A stretch of DNA of 64,000 nucleotides from the NCBI RefSeq assembly GCF_042432805.1, contig NZ_JBHLWO010000002.1:372001-436000 (forward strand). The letters run 5' to 3'. The DNA is from Olivibacter oleidegradans (GTDB lineage Bacteria > Bacteroidota > Bacteroidia > Sphingobacteriales > Sphingobacteriaceae). The translations under genes were made by a program, and so were the position numbers. The notes beneath the pieces were generated by a model, which saw only the letters and a list, made by a program, of their open reading frames with translations, was not told where the DNA came from and ran no database searches. This document shows positions 25,039-33,856 of the stretch, piece after piece; within the stretch, counting starts at the first letter, position 1; each line of letters opens with the position of its first letter.

Positions 25039-25092
25039 TCCCGTTGCCAGCGCGCAGCAAGCGTCGGCATTAATCCGATAGCTGAAAGCCGA

Positions 25093-25124
25093 TTTCTGTT
25101 AGCTATTATAAATTGCTATGTTTG
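25093..25124 (+). promoter_or_regulatory. Probable promoter of the cystathionine beta-synthase gene
   Basis: TATGTTTG at 25117-25124 matches the -7 consensus TAnnTTTG; TTTC at 25093-25096, 20 bases upstream, is a one-mismatch -33 box. Start of transcription would be about 20 bases before the ATG at 25151. Confidence 0.5.
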
Positions 25125-25150
25125 TATATAATCTATTAAACTTGTAGAGA

Positions 25151-26515
25151 ATGTGGTACAATAATATTCTGGAGACAATCGGTAATACACCCTTGGTAAA
25201 GTTAAACAAGCTAACCAAAGATGTTAAGGCAACTGTATTAGCTAAGATAGAGACAACTAATCCAGGTAATTCGATCAAAGATCGAATGGCTATCAAAATG
25301 ATTGAGGATGCGGAACGCGCCGGGTTGTTAAAGCCAGGTGGAACGATTATCGAAGGCACATCGGGTAATACCGGAATGGGTTTGGCAATTGCGGCAGTTA
25401 TTAAGGGTTATAAGTGTGTTTTTACGACGACCGATAAGCAGTCGAAGGAAAAAATAGATGCACTGCGCGCTTTTGGGGCAGAGGTGATTGTGTGTCCGAC
25501 CAATGTCGAGCCTGAAGATCCCCGTTCTTATTATTCCGTTTCGAGCAGACTTGAGAGAGAAATCCCCAATGCATGGAAACCAAACCAATATGACAATCTT
25601 TCCAACAGCCACGCGCATTATGAGCAGACCGGCCCTGAAATATGGGAACAGACAGACGGAAAAATTACCCATCTATTGGTTGGTGTTGGAACAGGCGGCA
25701 CAATAAGTGGCGCTGGGAAATATCTAAAGGAGAAAAATCCAGCCGTCAAGATATGGGGCATTGATACCTATGGATCGGTGTTTAAGAAATATAAGGAAAC
25801 AGGCGTCTTCGATAAGAGCGAGATCTATCCCTACATTACCGAAGGGATAGGGGAAGATTTTTTACCTCGAAATGTTGATTTCGATGTTATCGATCATTTT
25901 GAAAAAGTGACGGATAAGGATGCAGCGTTGATGACGCGCGAAATTGCACGGCAGGAAGGTATTTTCGTTGGAAATTCCGCTGGCGCGGCCATTGCTGGCT
26001 TATTGCAGTTAAAAGATAGCTTAAAGGAAGGGGATTTAGTAGTTGTCATTTTTCATGATCATGGCTCCCGTTATATGGGAAAAATGTTTAATGAAGATTG
26101 GCTGCGGGAGCGAGGATTCCTTAAAGACAAGAAATTGACAGCGGAACGCATTTTAAAGAAAAGGGGACCACAGGAGATTATAACAGTAGATGGAGAACAG
26201 TCTGTAATCGAGACGTTTAATACAATGAAAACGCTCAATATATCACAAATTCCTATTACGCAACAAGGAATGGTGGTCGGCAAAGTCACTGAATCGGATA
26301 TATTGAACGCACTCTTGGAAAATCCAAGTGTGAAATCCGGAAAGGTACAACAGATTATGACGGCACCTTTTCCTTTTGTTGATCTCAATACCTCAATTGA
26401 CCGACTTTCATCACTTATCAATAAAGATAATAACGCCGTATTGGTGGAAGATGAGGGCGGTAAGCTCGAGATCATAACCCAATATGATATTATCAATGCT
26501 ATTTCGGCTGGTTAG
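25151..26515 (+). CDS. Cystathionine beta-synthase-like PLP enzyme with CBS domains
   Basis: The 454-residue protein has a fold type II PLP domain (about 1-325) with the Schiff-base Lys in NSIKDRMA (Lys43), the phosphate/substrate loop EGTSGNTGMG, and the cofactor-binding glycine loop VGVGTGGTISG. A pair of CBS domains follows (about 335-450: IITVDGEQSVIETFNTM, QIPITQQGMVVGKV, VQQIMTAPFPFVD). This architecture matches cystathionine beta-synthase: serine plus homocysteine to cystathionine, with the CBS pair as a regulatory module. A cysteine synthase role is possible because the catalytic domains are alike. It is a single-gene unit with its own promoter. Confidence 0.87.
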   Translation: MWYNNILETIGNTPLVKLNKLTKDVKATVLAKIETTNPGNSIKDRMAIKMIEDAERAGLLKPGGTIIEGTSGNTGMGLAIAAVIKGYKCVFTTTDKQSKEKIDALRAFGAEVIVCPTNVEPEDPRSYYSVSSRLEREIPNAWKPNQYDNLSNSHAHYEQTGPEIWEQTDGKITHLLVGVGTGGTISGAGKYLKEKNPAVKIWGIDTYGSVFKKYKETGVFDKSEIYPYITEGIGEDFLPRNVDFDVIDHFEKVTDKDAALMTREIARQEGIFVGNSAGAAIAGLLQLKDSLKEGDLVVVIFHDHGSRYMGKMFNEDWLRERGFLKDKKLTAERILKKRGPQEIITVDGEQSVIETFNTMKTLNISQIPITQQGMVVGKVTESDILNALLENPSVKSGKVQQIMTAPFPFVDLNTSIDRLSSLINKDNNAVLVEDEGGKLEIITQYDIINAISAG

Positions 26516-26530
26516 ATGAGAGGAGGTGTC

Positions 26531-26616
26531 AGGCTTAAGCGGGTATGAGGTATAGGGTATAAGGTATAAGGTAGAGGGTATAAGGTTACCTTAAGCCCTA
26601 CGCCTTATACCTTACA
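26531..26616. repeat. Phrase repeat GGTATAAGGTATAAGG with inverted copy, between convergent genes
   Basis: Copies of GGTATA(A/G)GG run head to tail at 26551-26586, and an inverted copy, CCTTATACCTTA, lies at about 26603-26614; GGCTTAAG and CTTAAGCC also pair. It lies exactly between the convergent cystathionine beta-synthase and murA genes and could act as a two-way terminator or mRNA end protector. Confidence 0.75.
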
Positions 26617-26620
26617 TCGT

Positions 26621-27943
26621 TCAATGCAGTGGTTTTCCTTCAATTCGTTTGATTTGAGCGCCGAGCGCCAGGAGCCGTTTATCAATGTGTTGATAACCAC
26701 GTTCAATTTGCTCAATATTATAAATAACGGATCTTCCTTGAGCGGATAGGGCGGCGATCAGCAAGGAAACTCCCGCACGTATATCGGGTGAAGTCATTTC
26801 GATTCCCCGTAATTTGAATGCTTTATTCAAGCCGATGACCGTTGCGCGATGAGGATCACATAAAATAATCTGTGCGCCCATGTCGATTAACTTATCGACA
26901 AAGAACAAGCGGCTTTCAAACATTTTCTGGTGAATTAACACATTCCCTTTGGCTTGTGTAGCTACGACAAGTACAATGCTTAACAAGTCAGGCGTAAAAC
27001 CTGGCCAAGGTGCATCTGCGATGGTGAGGATGGAACCGTCTATGAAGGTCTCAATTTCGTACGAATCTTGGGCCGGAATATAGATGTCGTCGCCCCGTCT
27101 TTCCAGTTTTATCCCTAGTCGACCAAAAACCGTCGGAATAATCCCTAGCTCATCAAAATGAACATCCTTAATGGTGATTTCTGACCCGGTCATCGCGGCT
27201 AAACCAATAAAGGAACCTATTTCAATCATATCGGGAAGCATACGGTGTTCCGTTCCTGTCAAATAGTCGACCCCCTCAATGCTCAACAGATTGGAGCCTA
27301 TACCGGAAATCTTAGCGCCCATACGATTGAGCATTTTGCACAGCTGTTGCAAATAGGGCTCACAGGCGGCATTATAAATCGTAGTTGTACCTTTTGCCAA
27401 AACAGCGGCCATCACAATATTTGCCGTGCCGGTTACGGATGCCTCATCCAAGAGGATATAAGTTCCGTGCAAATTAGTCGCATCGATATTAAAAAAATGG
27501 TTGTCCTGATCATAATGAAACCGAGCTCCGAGTTTTTCAAAACCTAAAAAATGCGTGTCCAACCGCCTTCGTCCTATTTTGTCTCCACCTGGTTTAGGAA
27601 TGGCAGCTTTGCCGAAACGAGCGAGTAGAGGGCCAACGATCATAATAGAACCGCGCAGGCTTCCTCCCTTAGTTTTAAACTCTTCTGACTGGAAGTAATC
27701 AATATTAATGTTCTTTGCTTCAAATGTATAGGTGTCATCACTGATCCGTTCGATAGCTACTCCAAGATCACCTAAAAGCTCGATGAGTTTGTTAACATCT
27801 TTAATGTCAGGTATATTGCTGATCGTCATTTTCTCGGGCGTAAGCAATACAGCTGATAATATTTGGAGCGCCTCATTTTTTGCTCCCTGCGGAGTGATTT
27901 CTCCTTTCAGCGGTTTTCCACCGTAAATTTCAAATGCATTCAT
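26621..27943 (-). CDS. murA: UDP-N-acetylglucosamine 1-carboxyvinyltransferase with Asp in place of catalytic Cys
   Basis: The 440-residue protein carries MurA marks: the early GAKNEALQIL with Lys22, GGSLRGSIMIVGPLLARFG, DMIEIGSFIGLAAM, and the closing RGYQHIDKRLLALGA. MurA transfers enolpyruvate from PEP to UDP-GlcNAc, the first committed step of peptidoglycan synthesis. The flexible loop reads PKPGGDKIGRRRLD, so Asp121 stands where E. coli has Cys115, the residue attacked by fosfomycin. Cys-to-Asp MurA enzymes in other phyla are active but insensitive to fosfomycin, so natural resistance is likely. It is downstream of DUF4290 on the same strand with a terminator between, as in other Bacteroidota. 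Confidence 0.95.
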   Translation of the reverse strand: MNAFEIYGGKPLKGEITPQGAKNEALQILSAVLLTPEKMTISNIPDIKDVNKLIELLGDLGVAIERISDDTYTFEAKNINIDYFQSEEFKTKGGSLRGSIMIVGPLLARFGKAAIPKPGGDKIGRRRLDTHFLGFEKLGARFHYDQDNHFFNIDATNLHGTYILLDEASVTGTANIVMAAVLAKGTTTIYNAACEPYLQQLCKMLNRMGAKISGIGSNLLSIEGVDYLTGTEHRMLPDMIEIGSFIGLAAMTGSEITIKDVHFDELGIIPTVFGRLGIKLERRGDDIYIPAQDSYEIETFIDGSILTIADAPWPGFTPDLLSIVLVVATQAKGNVLIHQKMFESRLFFVDKLIDMGAQIILCDPHRATVIGLNKAFKLRGIEMTSPDIRAGVSLLIAALSAQGRSVIYNIEQIERGYQHIDKRLLALGAQIKRIEGKPLH

Positions 27944-27960
27944 TCAACTATCCTAATCGA

Positions 27961-28009
27961 TAAAAATTAAACCGGCCTTTATCTTGACATCGTTAGATAC
28001 AGGCCGGTT
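27961..28009 (-). terminator. Terminator between DUF4290 gene and murA
   Basis: On the minus strand a 9-bp stem (AACCGGCCT with AGGCCGGTT, 27970-27978 and 28001-28009) closes a 22-base loop and is followed by a T-rich stretch. It would end the DUF4290 transcript just upstream of murA, or limit read-through into it. Confidence 0.65.
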
Positions 28010-28032
28010 GTTAAAAATATGTGGATAGCGAT

Positions 28033-28716
28033 TTAGAAACGTTTACGCTTCTTGTTACCGCCATTATTCTGATTTTTATGCTGCTGCTGCCGGTTTTTCT
28101 GGCCGCCACCACTTTGCTGGTTACTGCTAGTATTACTTTTTGTGCGATTACCTGGAGGCGGTGTTTTGAATTCCAGTTTAGTTAAGTTCACATCTTCATC
28201 GAGCACTAATTGACCATTTGACATTTCTTTCAAATCGTCAACGATGTGGTCGTCACTGACAGAATCTTTATTCCAGGTTACATAGGCCATTTTCATGAAA
28301 TTGGCCATTGCCTGTACCATTGTTTTTTTACGTTCCGGATCTTCAATCTTCTTGGCCTTTTCAATCATTAACTCAATGATATAACCGTAATGCTTGTATT
28401 TAATGCGATGCTGCGGATAATTCAACGTTTCCGGCTTTGCATGTATAGCACCTGGCGTAGGCTTGGGATAAGGCGAATCTACGTCAATTTGGAAATCGGA
28501 GATAATGTGCAAGTGATCCCAAAGTTTATGTTTAAAATCCGATACATCCCTTAAATGCGGATTTAAAAAGCCCATTAGGTCGATGACAACCTGCGCGTGC
28601 CGGTTGCGTTCTTCCTTCGTGGGGAGGGTGCAGATATAAGCCACCATGTTTTGAACATTACGGCCATATTCTGCCAATATTAATCTCTTTCGTGTGCTAT
28701 TATAGTCAAATTCCAT
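28033..28716 (-). CDS. DUF4290 family protein
   Basis: The 227-residue protein has the features of the Bacteroidota DUF4290 family: MEFDYNSTRKRLILAEYGRNVQNMV at the start, DLMGFLNPHLRDVSDFKHKLWDHLHII, and a PYPKPTP segment. The last 45 residues are low-complexity and basic (Gln/Asn/Gly/Lys with a KKRKRF end), which suggests nucleic-acid or ribosome contact. Its function is unknown. Conserved placement next to murA hints at a role in envelope growth, but that is weak inference. It is cytoplasmic, with no signal peptide. Confidence 0.85.
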   Translation of the reverse strand: MEFDYNSTRKRLILAEYGRNVQNMVAYICTLPTKEERNRHAQVVIDLMGFLNPHLRDVSDFKHKLWDHLHIISDFQIDVDSPYPKPTPGAIHAKPETLNYPQHRIKYKHYGYIIELMIEKAKKIEDPERKKTMVQAMANFMKMAYVTWNKDSVSDDHIVDDLKEMSNGQLVLDEDVNLTKLEFKTPPPGNRTKSNTSSNQQSGGGQKNRQQQHKNQNNGGNKKRKRF

Positions 28717-28747
28717 ATTTTCTTTAGTTACCAGTTGCCGGTTGTTA

Positions 28748-28812
28748 GTTGCGAGCAGTAAGAAGATATCCGATCTGATATCGCTGACAACTCACAACAC
28801 ATAACTCGCAAC
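28748..28812. repeat. Inverted phrase repeat GTTGCGAG/CTCGCAAC
   Basis: GTTGCGAG at 28748-28755 pairs with CTCGCAAC at 28805-28812, with further GTTGT(T)AG and CAACTCACAAC words and an inner GATATC pair. It fills the gap between the DUF4290 and helicase genes, both on the minus strand. It has the same architecture as the other intergenic repeats of this window but a different word. Confidence 0.7.
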
Positions 28813-31101
28813 CTAATTATTAACAATTCTAAGTTTTGCAAATTTAAGCAACAATTGCTTTTGTCCTAATTCTTTAAAAAAAATAGTTGCTTTTATGTCC
28901 GGTTTATTACCTTCTAAATTAATTACCTTCCCAAATCCAAAGCGTTCATGCTCTACTTCCATCCCCACCTGCAAATTACTGGTATCAGACGGTGCGAAAC
29001 CGGCACTGGGTTGATGCGCTTTTGGTAAAATGGAAGTGGTTTTGGGTACGACTTTCGGTTTGGGTTTGGTAAAGATGTCTTGTGATTGCGGTTGCGACCA
29101 AGCTGTCCTTGCTTTACCAAAAACATCATCACCGCTGGATTTAGAGGCTGTAGGAGCACTGAAATCCAGTGCCAGGTATCTGGGGTCTATTTCATCTATA
29201 AACCGACTCGGTTCACAATTATTGAGCGTTCCCCAACGATAACGCGATGTTGCATAGGATAAGGTCAGCTTCTTCTCAGCACGTGTAATCGCCACATAGA
29301 ATAGCCGACGCTCCTCTTCCAATTCCGTACGTGAATTCAGGGCAAGTTGCGAAGGGAAGAGGTTTTCTTCAAGTCCAACGATAAAAACCTGCGGAAATTC
29401 CAGCCCTTTCGAAGAGTGAATTGTCATCAGTGATACTGTATCAGCATTCGGATTCTTATCATTGTCGTCATTTGTCAATAACGCAATATCCTGCATAAAT
29501 ACATCTAGGCCTTTTTCTGCTATATCTTCACGCTCACTGAATTCTTTAATACCATTTAATAATTCCTGAATGTTTTCATACCGGTTTAGGCCTTCAACGG
29601 ATTTATCCTCATAGAGATCTTTCAATATACCGGAATGTTGTGCGATATGTAGAGCGGTATCATAGGCACTGTTGTTCTTCGCCAGCACTTGGAAACTTTG
29701 GATGAGGGAACCAAACGGATATACAACAGCTGCCGTACGTCCGTCCAAATACTGTTGTGGGGTGGTAATGACTTCCCAAATACTTTTTTGATGTTGATCT
29801 GCAGCAATAAAGATGCGTTCTACCGAGGTGTCACCTATGCCCCGTCTGGGATAATTAATGACACGCTTAAGTGCTTCTTCATCGTTGGGGTTAAAAGTAA
29901 GTCGAAAGTAGGCTATTAAATCTTTGATCTCTTTCCTTTGATAGAAGGAGGTGCCTCCGTATATCTTGTACGGTATATTAAGTTTTCGTAAGGCCTCTTC
30001 CATGGCGCGCGACTGTGCGTTGGTACGGTAGAGAATGGCGAAATCCTTAAAACGCAGCGATTGCAAGGAACGGTCTTGCAAAATATTTTCTGCTACCATT
30101 TTTCCTTCTTCATTGTCGCTGAAAGCCCGTACAACTTTTATCTTGTCGCCCGTTTCGTTTTCGGAGAAAACGTTCTTTTTTAACTGATTTTTATTATTCG
30201 AGATAATACTATTGGCGGCATTTACAATATTTTGGGTAGAACGATAATTCTGCTCCAACTTAAAAACTTTTAAGTCCGGATAGTCTTTTTCAAAATTTAA
30301 AATATTCTGGATATTCGCGCCCCGGAAAGCATAAATACTTTGAGCATCATCACCCACTACGCAGATGTTCTCGTTGATTGCCGCTAGCCTTTTAACAATC
30401 AGATATTGTGAGAAGTTGGTGTCTTGGTACTCATCAACCATTAAATACTTGAACTTTGTTTGATATTTATAAAGTACTTCCGGATGTTGGTTCAGCAGGA
30501 CATTGGTTTTAAAAAGCAAATCGTCAAAATCCATTGCACCTGCTTTGTAGCAGCGTTGACTATAGGTTTGATAAATTTGACCTAGATTACCCCTTCCGCC
30601 CGATTGATCCTCAGCCTGTATTTGTGCATTCTTTTGATACTCTGCAGCGGATATCAGGTTGTTTTTCGCCGCGGATATCCGATTATATACAAAGTTTGCA
30701 TTGTACAGTTTATCATCTAACTGCATTTCCTTGAGAATCGATCGGATCAAGCTCTTACTGTCGTCCGTGTCATAAATAGTGAAATTGGCAGGATAGCCAA
30801 TATGATGAGCCTCCACACGAAGGATTTTAGCGAATACGGAGTGAAAAGTACCCATCCAAATGTTTTTAGCTTCATTTCCAACTACTTTCATGATCCGCTC
30901 GCGCATTTCCTTGGCGGCTTTATTGGTAAACGTTAATACTAAAATGTTAAATGGATCAATGCCTTTTTGTATTAGATGGGCTACTCGATAGGTTATGACT
31001 CTCGTTTTGCCCGATCCAGCTCCTGCTACAATCATAACAGGGCCATCTGTTTGTTCTACTGCTGCCCGTTGTGAAGGGTTCAATCCTTGTAAGTAATCCA
31101 A
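28813..31101 (-). CDS. UvrD/PcrA-type ATP-dependent 3'-5' DNA helicase
   Basis: The 762-residue protein is a full-length superfamily 1A helicase: Q motif LNPSQRAAVE, Walker A GAGSGKTR (27-34), TFTNKAAKEMRER (motif Ia), VDEYQDTN (motif II), GDDAQSIYAFRGA (motif III), LEQNYRST (motif IV), TIHSSKGLEFPQVF (motif V) and VAITRAEKKLTLSY (motif VI). The C-terminal tail after about 690 carries the GMEVEHERFGFGKVI segment typical of PcrA/UvrD, which contacts RNA polymerase. It works in repair and removal of stalled complexes. This is the housekeeping helicase, clearly different from the GajB-like one at 8.7-10.7 kb. The 578 bases after its start (31102-31679) show nothing I can name. Confidence 0.93.
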   Translation of the reverse strand: MDYLQGLNPSQRAAVEQTDGPVMIVAGAGSGKTRVITYRVAHLIQKGIDPFNILVLTFTNKAAKEMRERIMKVVGNEAKNIWMGTFHSVFAKILRVEAHHIGYPANFTIYDTDDSKSLIRSILKEMQLDDKLYNANFVYNRISAAKNNLISAAEYQKNAQIQAEDQSGGRGNLGQIYQTYSQRCYKAGAMDFDDLLFKTNVLLNQHPEVLYKYQTKFKYLMVDEYQDTNFSQYLIVKRLAAINENICVVGDDAQSIYAFRGANIQNILNFEKDYPDLKVFKLEQNYRSTQNIVNAANSIISNNKNQLKKNVFSENETGDKIKVVRAFSDNEEGKMVAENILQDRSLQSLRFKDFAILYRTNAQSRAMEEALRKLNIPYKIYGGTSFYQRKEIKDLIAYFRLTFNPNDEEALKRVINYPRRGIGDTSVERIFIAADQHQKSIWEVITTPQQYLDGRTAAVVYPFGSLIQSFQVLAKNNSAYDTALHIAQHSGILKDLYEDKSVEGLNRYENIQELLNGIKEFSEREDIAEKGLDVFMQDIALLTNDDNDKNPNADTVSLMTIHSSKGLEFPQVFIVGLEENLFPSQLALNSRTELEEERRLFYVAITRAEKKLTLSYATSRYRWGTLNNCEPSRFIDEIDPRYLALDFSAPTASKSSGDDVFGKARTAWSQPQSQDIFTKPKPKVVPKTTSILPKAHQPSAGFAPSDTSNLQVGMEVEHERFGFGKVINLEGNKPDIKATIFFKELGQKQLLLKFAKLRIVNN

Positions 31102-31679
31102 AATCTCCTCGCTATTTTTTTATTGGATAATGTGCTATTCAATAGTGTTTTACCAGATTGCAAGCTATCATAGGTTAATATATAAAATCCCATGAATATC
31201 TATGTTTGCCAAATACAAACACAGATGAAATAACCTGGATATTCCATATGGCCTTTAAAGGACAAATTATTTGCACATGAAATATTTAAGGGCATAAAGA
31301 TACGAAATAGATATGAGCTTCATAAGGTGAGGGATGATTTTGTATTAAAATAATTTGGTTGCTTTTGATGTTCAATTAATACGGCAATTGGAGAATTGGG
31401 ATTAGCATACTATAGAATATTTTAAATTTCGTATTTTCAGCCCATCAAATTTGAATTATGAGCTCATCATAGTTTATTCAAACCACATAGGGGATGAATA
31501 AATCTGATAGCTTCATCACTTTTAAAAAGAAAATTATATACAGATGAAACCGAGATGTAAATAATAATGGACACACAGGGCAATTGACAAGTATTTACAT
31601 TTTTAGGTGTCAATGAGCTTCGCTGTCGCTTCGGTTATTTACCCGAGCTCTCATCAACCATCAAAAAGAAAATAACAGG

Positions 31680-32501
31680 ATGAAAAAAATAATTGCTCCA
31701 TTGCTTTTTTTGGGGATTTTGGTAACAGCGGGATGCAGATCGAATACGGCAACCGAAAGCGAAGATGAACAAAAAAAAGAAGAATGGGTCTCCCTTTTCA
31801 ACGGAAAGGATATCAATGATTGGATGGTGAAAATTCATCATCATGAGTTCGGCGAAAATTATGGGAATACATTTCGGGTAAGGGATAGTACCATACAAGT
31901 ACGATATGATCAATATGGCGATTTCAATGATCAATTCGGGCATTTATATTATAAAATCCCTTATGCCTATTACCACCTTAAATTAGCATATCGTTTTGTT
32001 GGTGAGTTACAAAAAGGGGCTCCGTCTTATACGCTACGTAATAGTGGAGTAATGTTCCATTCGCAAGACCCTCGTACTATGCCAAAAGAGCAAGACTGGC
32101 CTATTTCAGTAGAGATGCAGTTCCTGGGGGGCTTGGGGGATGGAAAGCCCAGGCCAACCGGTAATATGTGCTCGCCGGGAACTCATGTCGTATATAAAGG
32201 GAAAATCGCCGATTCGCATTGTCTTAATTCAACTTCAAAAACGTACGATGGGGATCAGTGGGTTCATGCTGAGCTAATCGTTTTAGGCGATTCTTTAGTG
32301 ACCCATATTATTGAAGGGGATACCGTACTACAATATGCTAAACCACAGATTGGAGGTGATGTAGCACATGGTTATGACCCAACGATTAAAGTCGATGGCA
32401 AACTGTTGAAAAGTGGCTATATTGCACTCCAAAGCGAGGGACAGCCCGTCGATTTTAAGCATATTGAAATTAAAGATCTTTCATCGATTTATAAGAAATA
32501 A
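31680..32501 (+). CDS. DUF1080 (3-keto-disaccharide hydrolase-type) lipoprotein
   Basis: The 273-residue protein starts with a lipoprotein signal (LLFLGILVTAGCRSN, lipobox Cys near residue 20) and a charged linker. A DUF1080 domain follows, with WVSLFNGKDINDWMVKIHHHEFGENYGNTF at the start and SGYIALQSEGQPVDFKHIEIKDL at the end, the usual concanavalin-like beta-sandwich. Family members act on or bind sugars, and some hydrolyse 3-keto-glycosides. It is probably exported to the outer membrane or periplasm. The NUDIX gene follows after 9 bases, so both may be one transcript although their functions look unrelated. Confidence 0.85.
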   Translation: MKKIIAPLLFLGILVTAGCRSNTATESEDEQKKEEWVSLFNGKDINDWMVKIHHHEFGENYGNTFRVRDSTIQVRYDQYGDFNDQFGHLYYKIPYAYYHLKLAYRFVGELQKGAPSYTLRNSGVMFHSQDPRTMPKEQDWPISVEMQFLGGLGDGKPRPTGNMCSPGTHVVYKGKIADSHCLNSTSKTYDGDQWVHAELIVLGDSLVTHIIEGDTVLQYAKPQIGGDVAHGYDPTIKVDGKLLKSGYIALQSEGQPVDFKHIEIKDLSSIYKK

Positions 32502-32510
32502 TAATAGAAC

Positions 32511-32978
32511 ATGCAGGCATTGTATCCATTTAACGTGCGGGTGTATGGTATCCTTGTGACAGAGCAGGGCGAAATCCTGATCAGTGATGAACAAGAGTAT
32601 GGTAAACGTTTTAGTAAATTTCCGGGAGGTGGACTGGAATATGGAGAAGGATTGCGAGACGCTTTACGCAGGGAGTATATGGAAGAATGTTTGGTAGAGG
32701 TGGAGGTATTAGATCATATTTATACAACCGACTTTTATGAACATTCTTACTTTAATGATAGTCAGATTATCTCCGTTTACTATCGTGTACGCAATAAAAT
32801 GCCTTTTAATCTAACTTTTAAAACATGTGCTTTTGATTTTGATGAGACAGAAGGGGATGTTTTTCAGGCCTTTCGACTTATTAAGTTGGAAGACATTAAA
32901 ATAGAGGATTTGACGTTCAAAACGGATCGCATTGCCCTTGAAGAGTTTTTTAAACAGGAGAAACATTTTATCAAATAA
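32511..32978 (+). CDS. NUDIX hydrolase
   Basis: The 155-residue protein has the Nudix box at residues about 40-62: GGLEYGEGLRDALRREYMEECLV, matching GX5EX7REUXEEXGU except that Leu replaces the late Gly. The metal-binding Glu residues are kept. NUDIX enzymes cleave nucleoside diphosphates linked to another moiety; the substrate is not predictable here. It sits between the DUF1080 lipoprotein gene and the PorV-like/ComEC cluster. Confidence 0.88.
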   Translation: MQALYPFNVRVYGILVTEQGEILISDEQEYGKRFSKFPGGGLEYGEGLRDALRREYMEECLVEVEVLDHIYTTDFYEHSYFNDSQIISVYYRVRNKMPFNLTFKTCAFDFDETEGDVFQAFRLIKLEDIKIEDLTFKTDRIALEEFFKQEKHFIK

Positions 32979-33049
32979 TTTTGTTCAGTTTGTTCATTAT
33001 CAAAGGCTAACTACGTTAAAATATTCGGTTTAAGTATCTTTAAGGTGCT

Positions 33050-33856
33050 ATGTTTGGTACCTTCTTAAACCTAATTTTATTACTAACCGCTATCAACCTC
33101 TCAGCCCAGGTTTACCCGGCTTCCCGATATTGTGCTATGGGTGGTACGGGAAATGCATTGCAAGGTGTTGAAGGGCTGACATCCAATGTGGCCGGCATTG
33201 GTTCAATGACTGCATCTAGAGCAGGCATTTATCACCAAGAACATTTTTTAAACACAGATATACGCACGCAGGGGCTGCTATTGGCAGTGCCCACAAAATT
33301 GGGTGTATTTGGTTCTCATATTTCAAATTATGGGATTAAGGATGCTTATAGCGAGTTGAAGGCAAATCTTAGCTACGCTAAACGTTTTGGCCCTCAGCTG
33401 TCCATCGGCCTTGCTTTAAATTACCATCAACTGCAGCTGAGGGAATATGGCAGAAATCAAGCTTTTTCGGCGGATGTTGGTTTACAATTTCAAGTAAAAC
33501 CATTCTGGGTCATCGGTGCCCGCGTTGCAAACCCTGGATATGCTTCTTATGATTATTCCGCTTATTCCGTTATTCCGGTGATAATCGGCGTAGGTACCAG
33601 CTATCAATTTCATCCGAATTTACTTATAACTGCCGATTCGGAGAAGGTTCTTTATCGAGATAAGGTAGATTTCCGAACAGGCCTTGAATATAAACCCATT
33701 TCCTGGATGAGCTTTCGAGGTGGAATCGGATTAAATGAGTTTAGTCAATTTTGTGGGTTTGGCTTTGTATATCATAAAATGATTTTGGATTTAGCCACGG
33801 TGATTCACCATCGACTCGGGTTATCCCCTCAATTATTGCTTGCCTATGCTTTCTAA
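33050..33856 (+). CDS. PorV/UPF0164-like outer-membrane beta-barrel protein
   Basis: The 268-residue protein has a signal peptide (MFGTFLNLILLLTAINLSAQ) and then the ARxxAMGGT-like opening YPASRYCAMGGTGNALQGVEGLTSNVAGIGS seen in PorV/PorQ-type 14-strand barrels of Bacteroidota. The body alternates short strands and the chain ends with a hydrophobic stretch and terminal Phe. These barrels are linked to type IX secretion or other outer-membrane tasks. The next gene, an HhH-domain barrel protein, starts inside this gene (11-base overlap), so the two proteins are likely to be used together. Confidence 0.7.
   Translation: MFGTFLNLILLLTAINLSAQVYPASRYCAMGGTGNALQGVEGLTSNVAGIGSMTASRAGIYHQEHFLNTDIRTQGLLLAVPTKLGVFGSHISNYGIKDAYSELKANLSYAKRFGPQLSIGLALNYHQLQLREYGRNQAFSADVGLQFQVKPFWVIGARVANPGYASYDYSAYSVIPVIIGVGTSYQFHPNLLITADSEKVLYRDKVDFRTGLEYKPISWMSFRGGIGLNEFSQFCGFGFVYHKMILDLATVIHHRLGLSPQLLLAYAF

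Noticed and set aside
31102..31679. 578-base gap between the UvrD-type helicase and DUF1080 genes
   Set aside because: Examined on both strands for genes, hairpins and promoters; only AT-rich sequence without a supportable feature.
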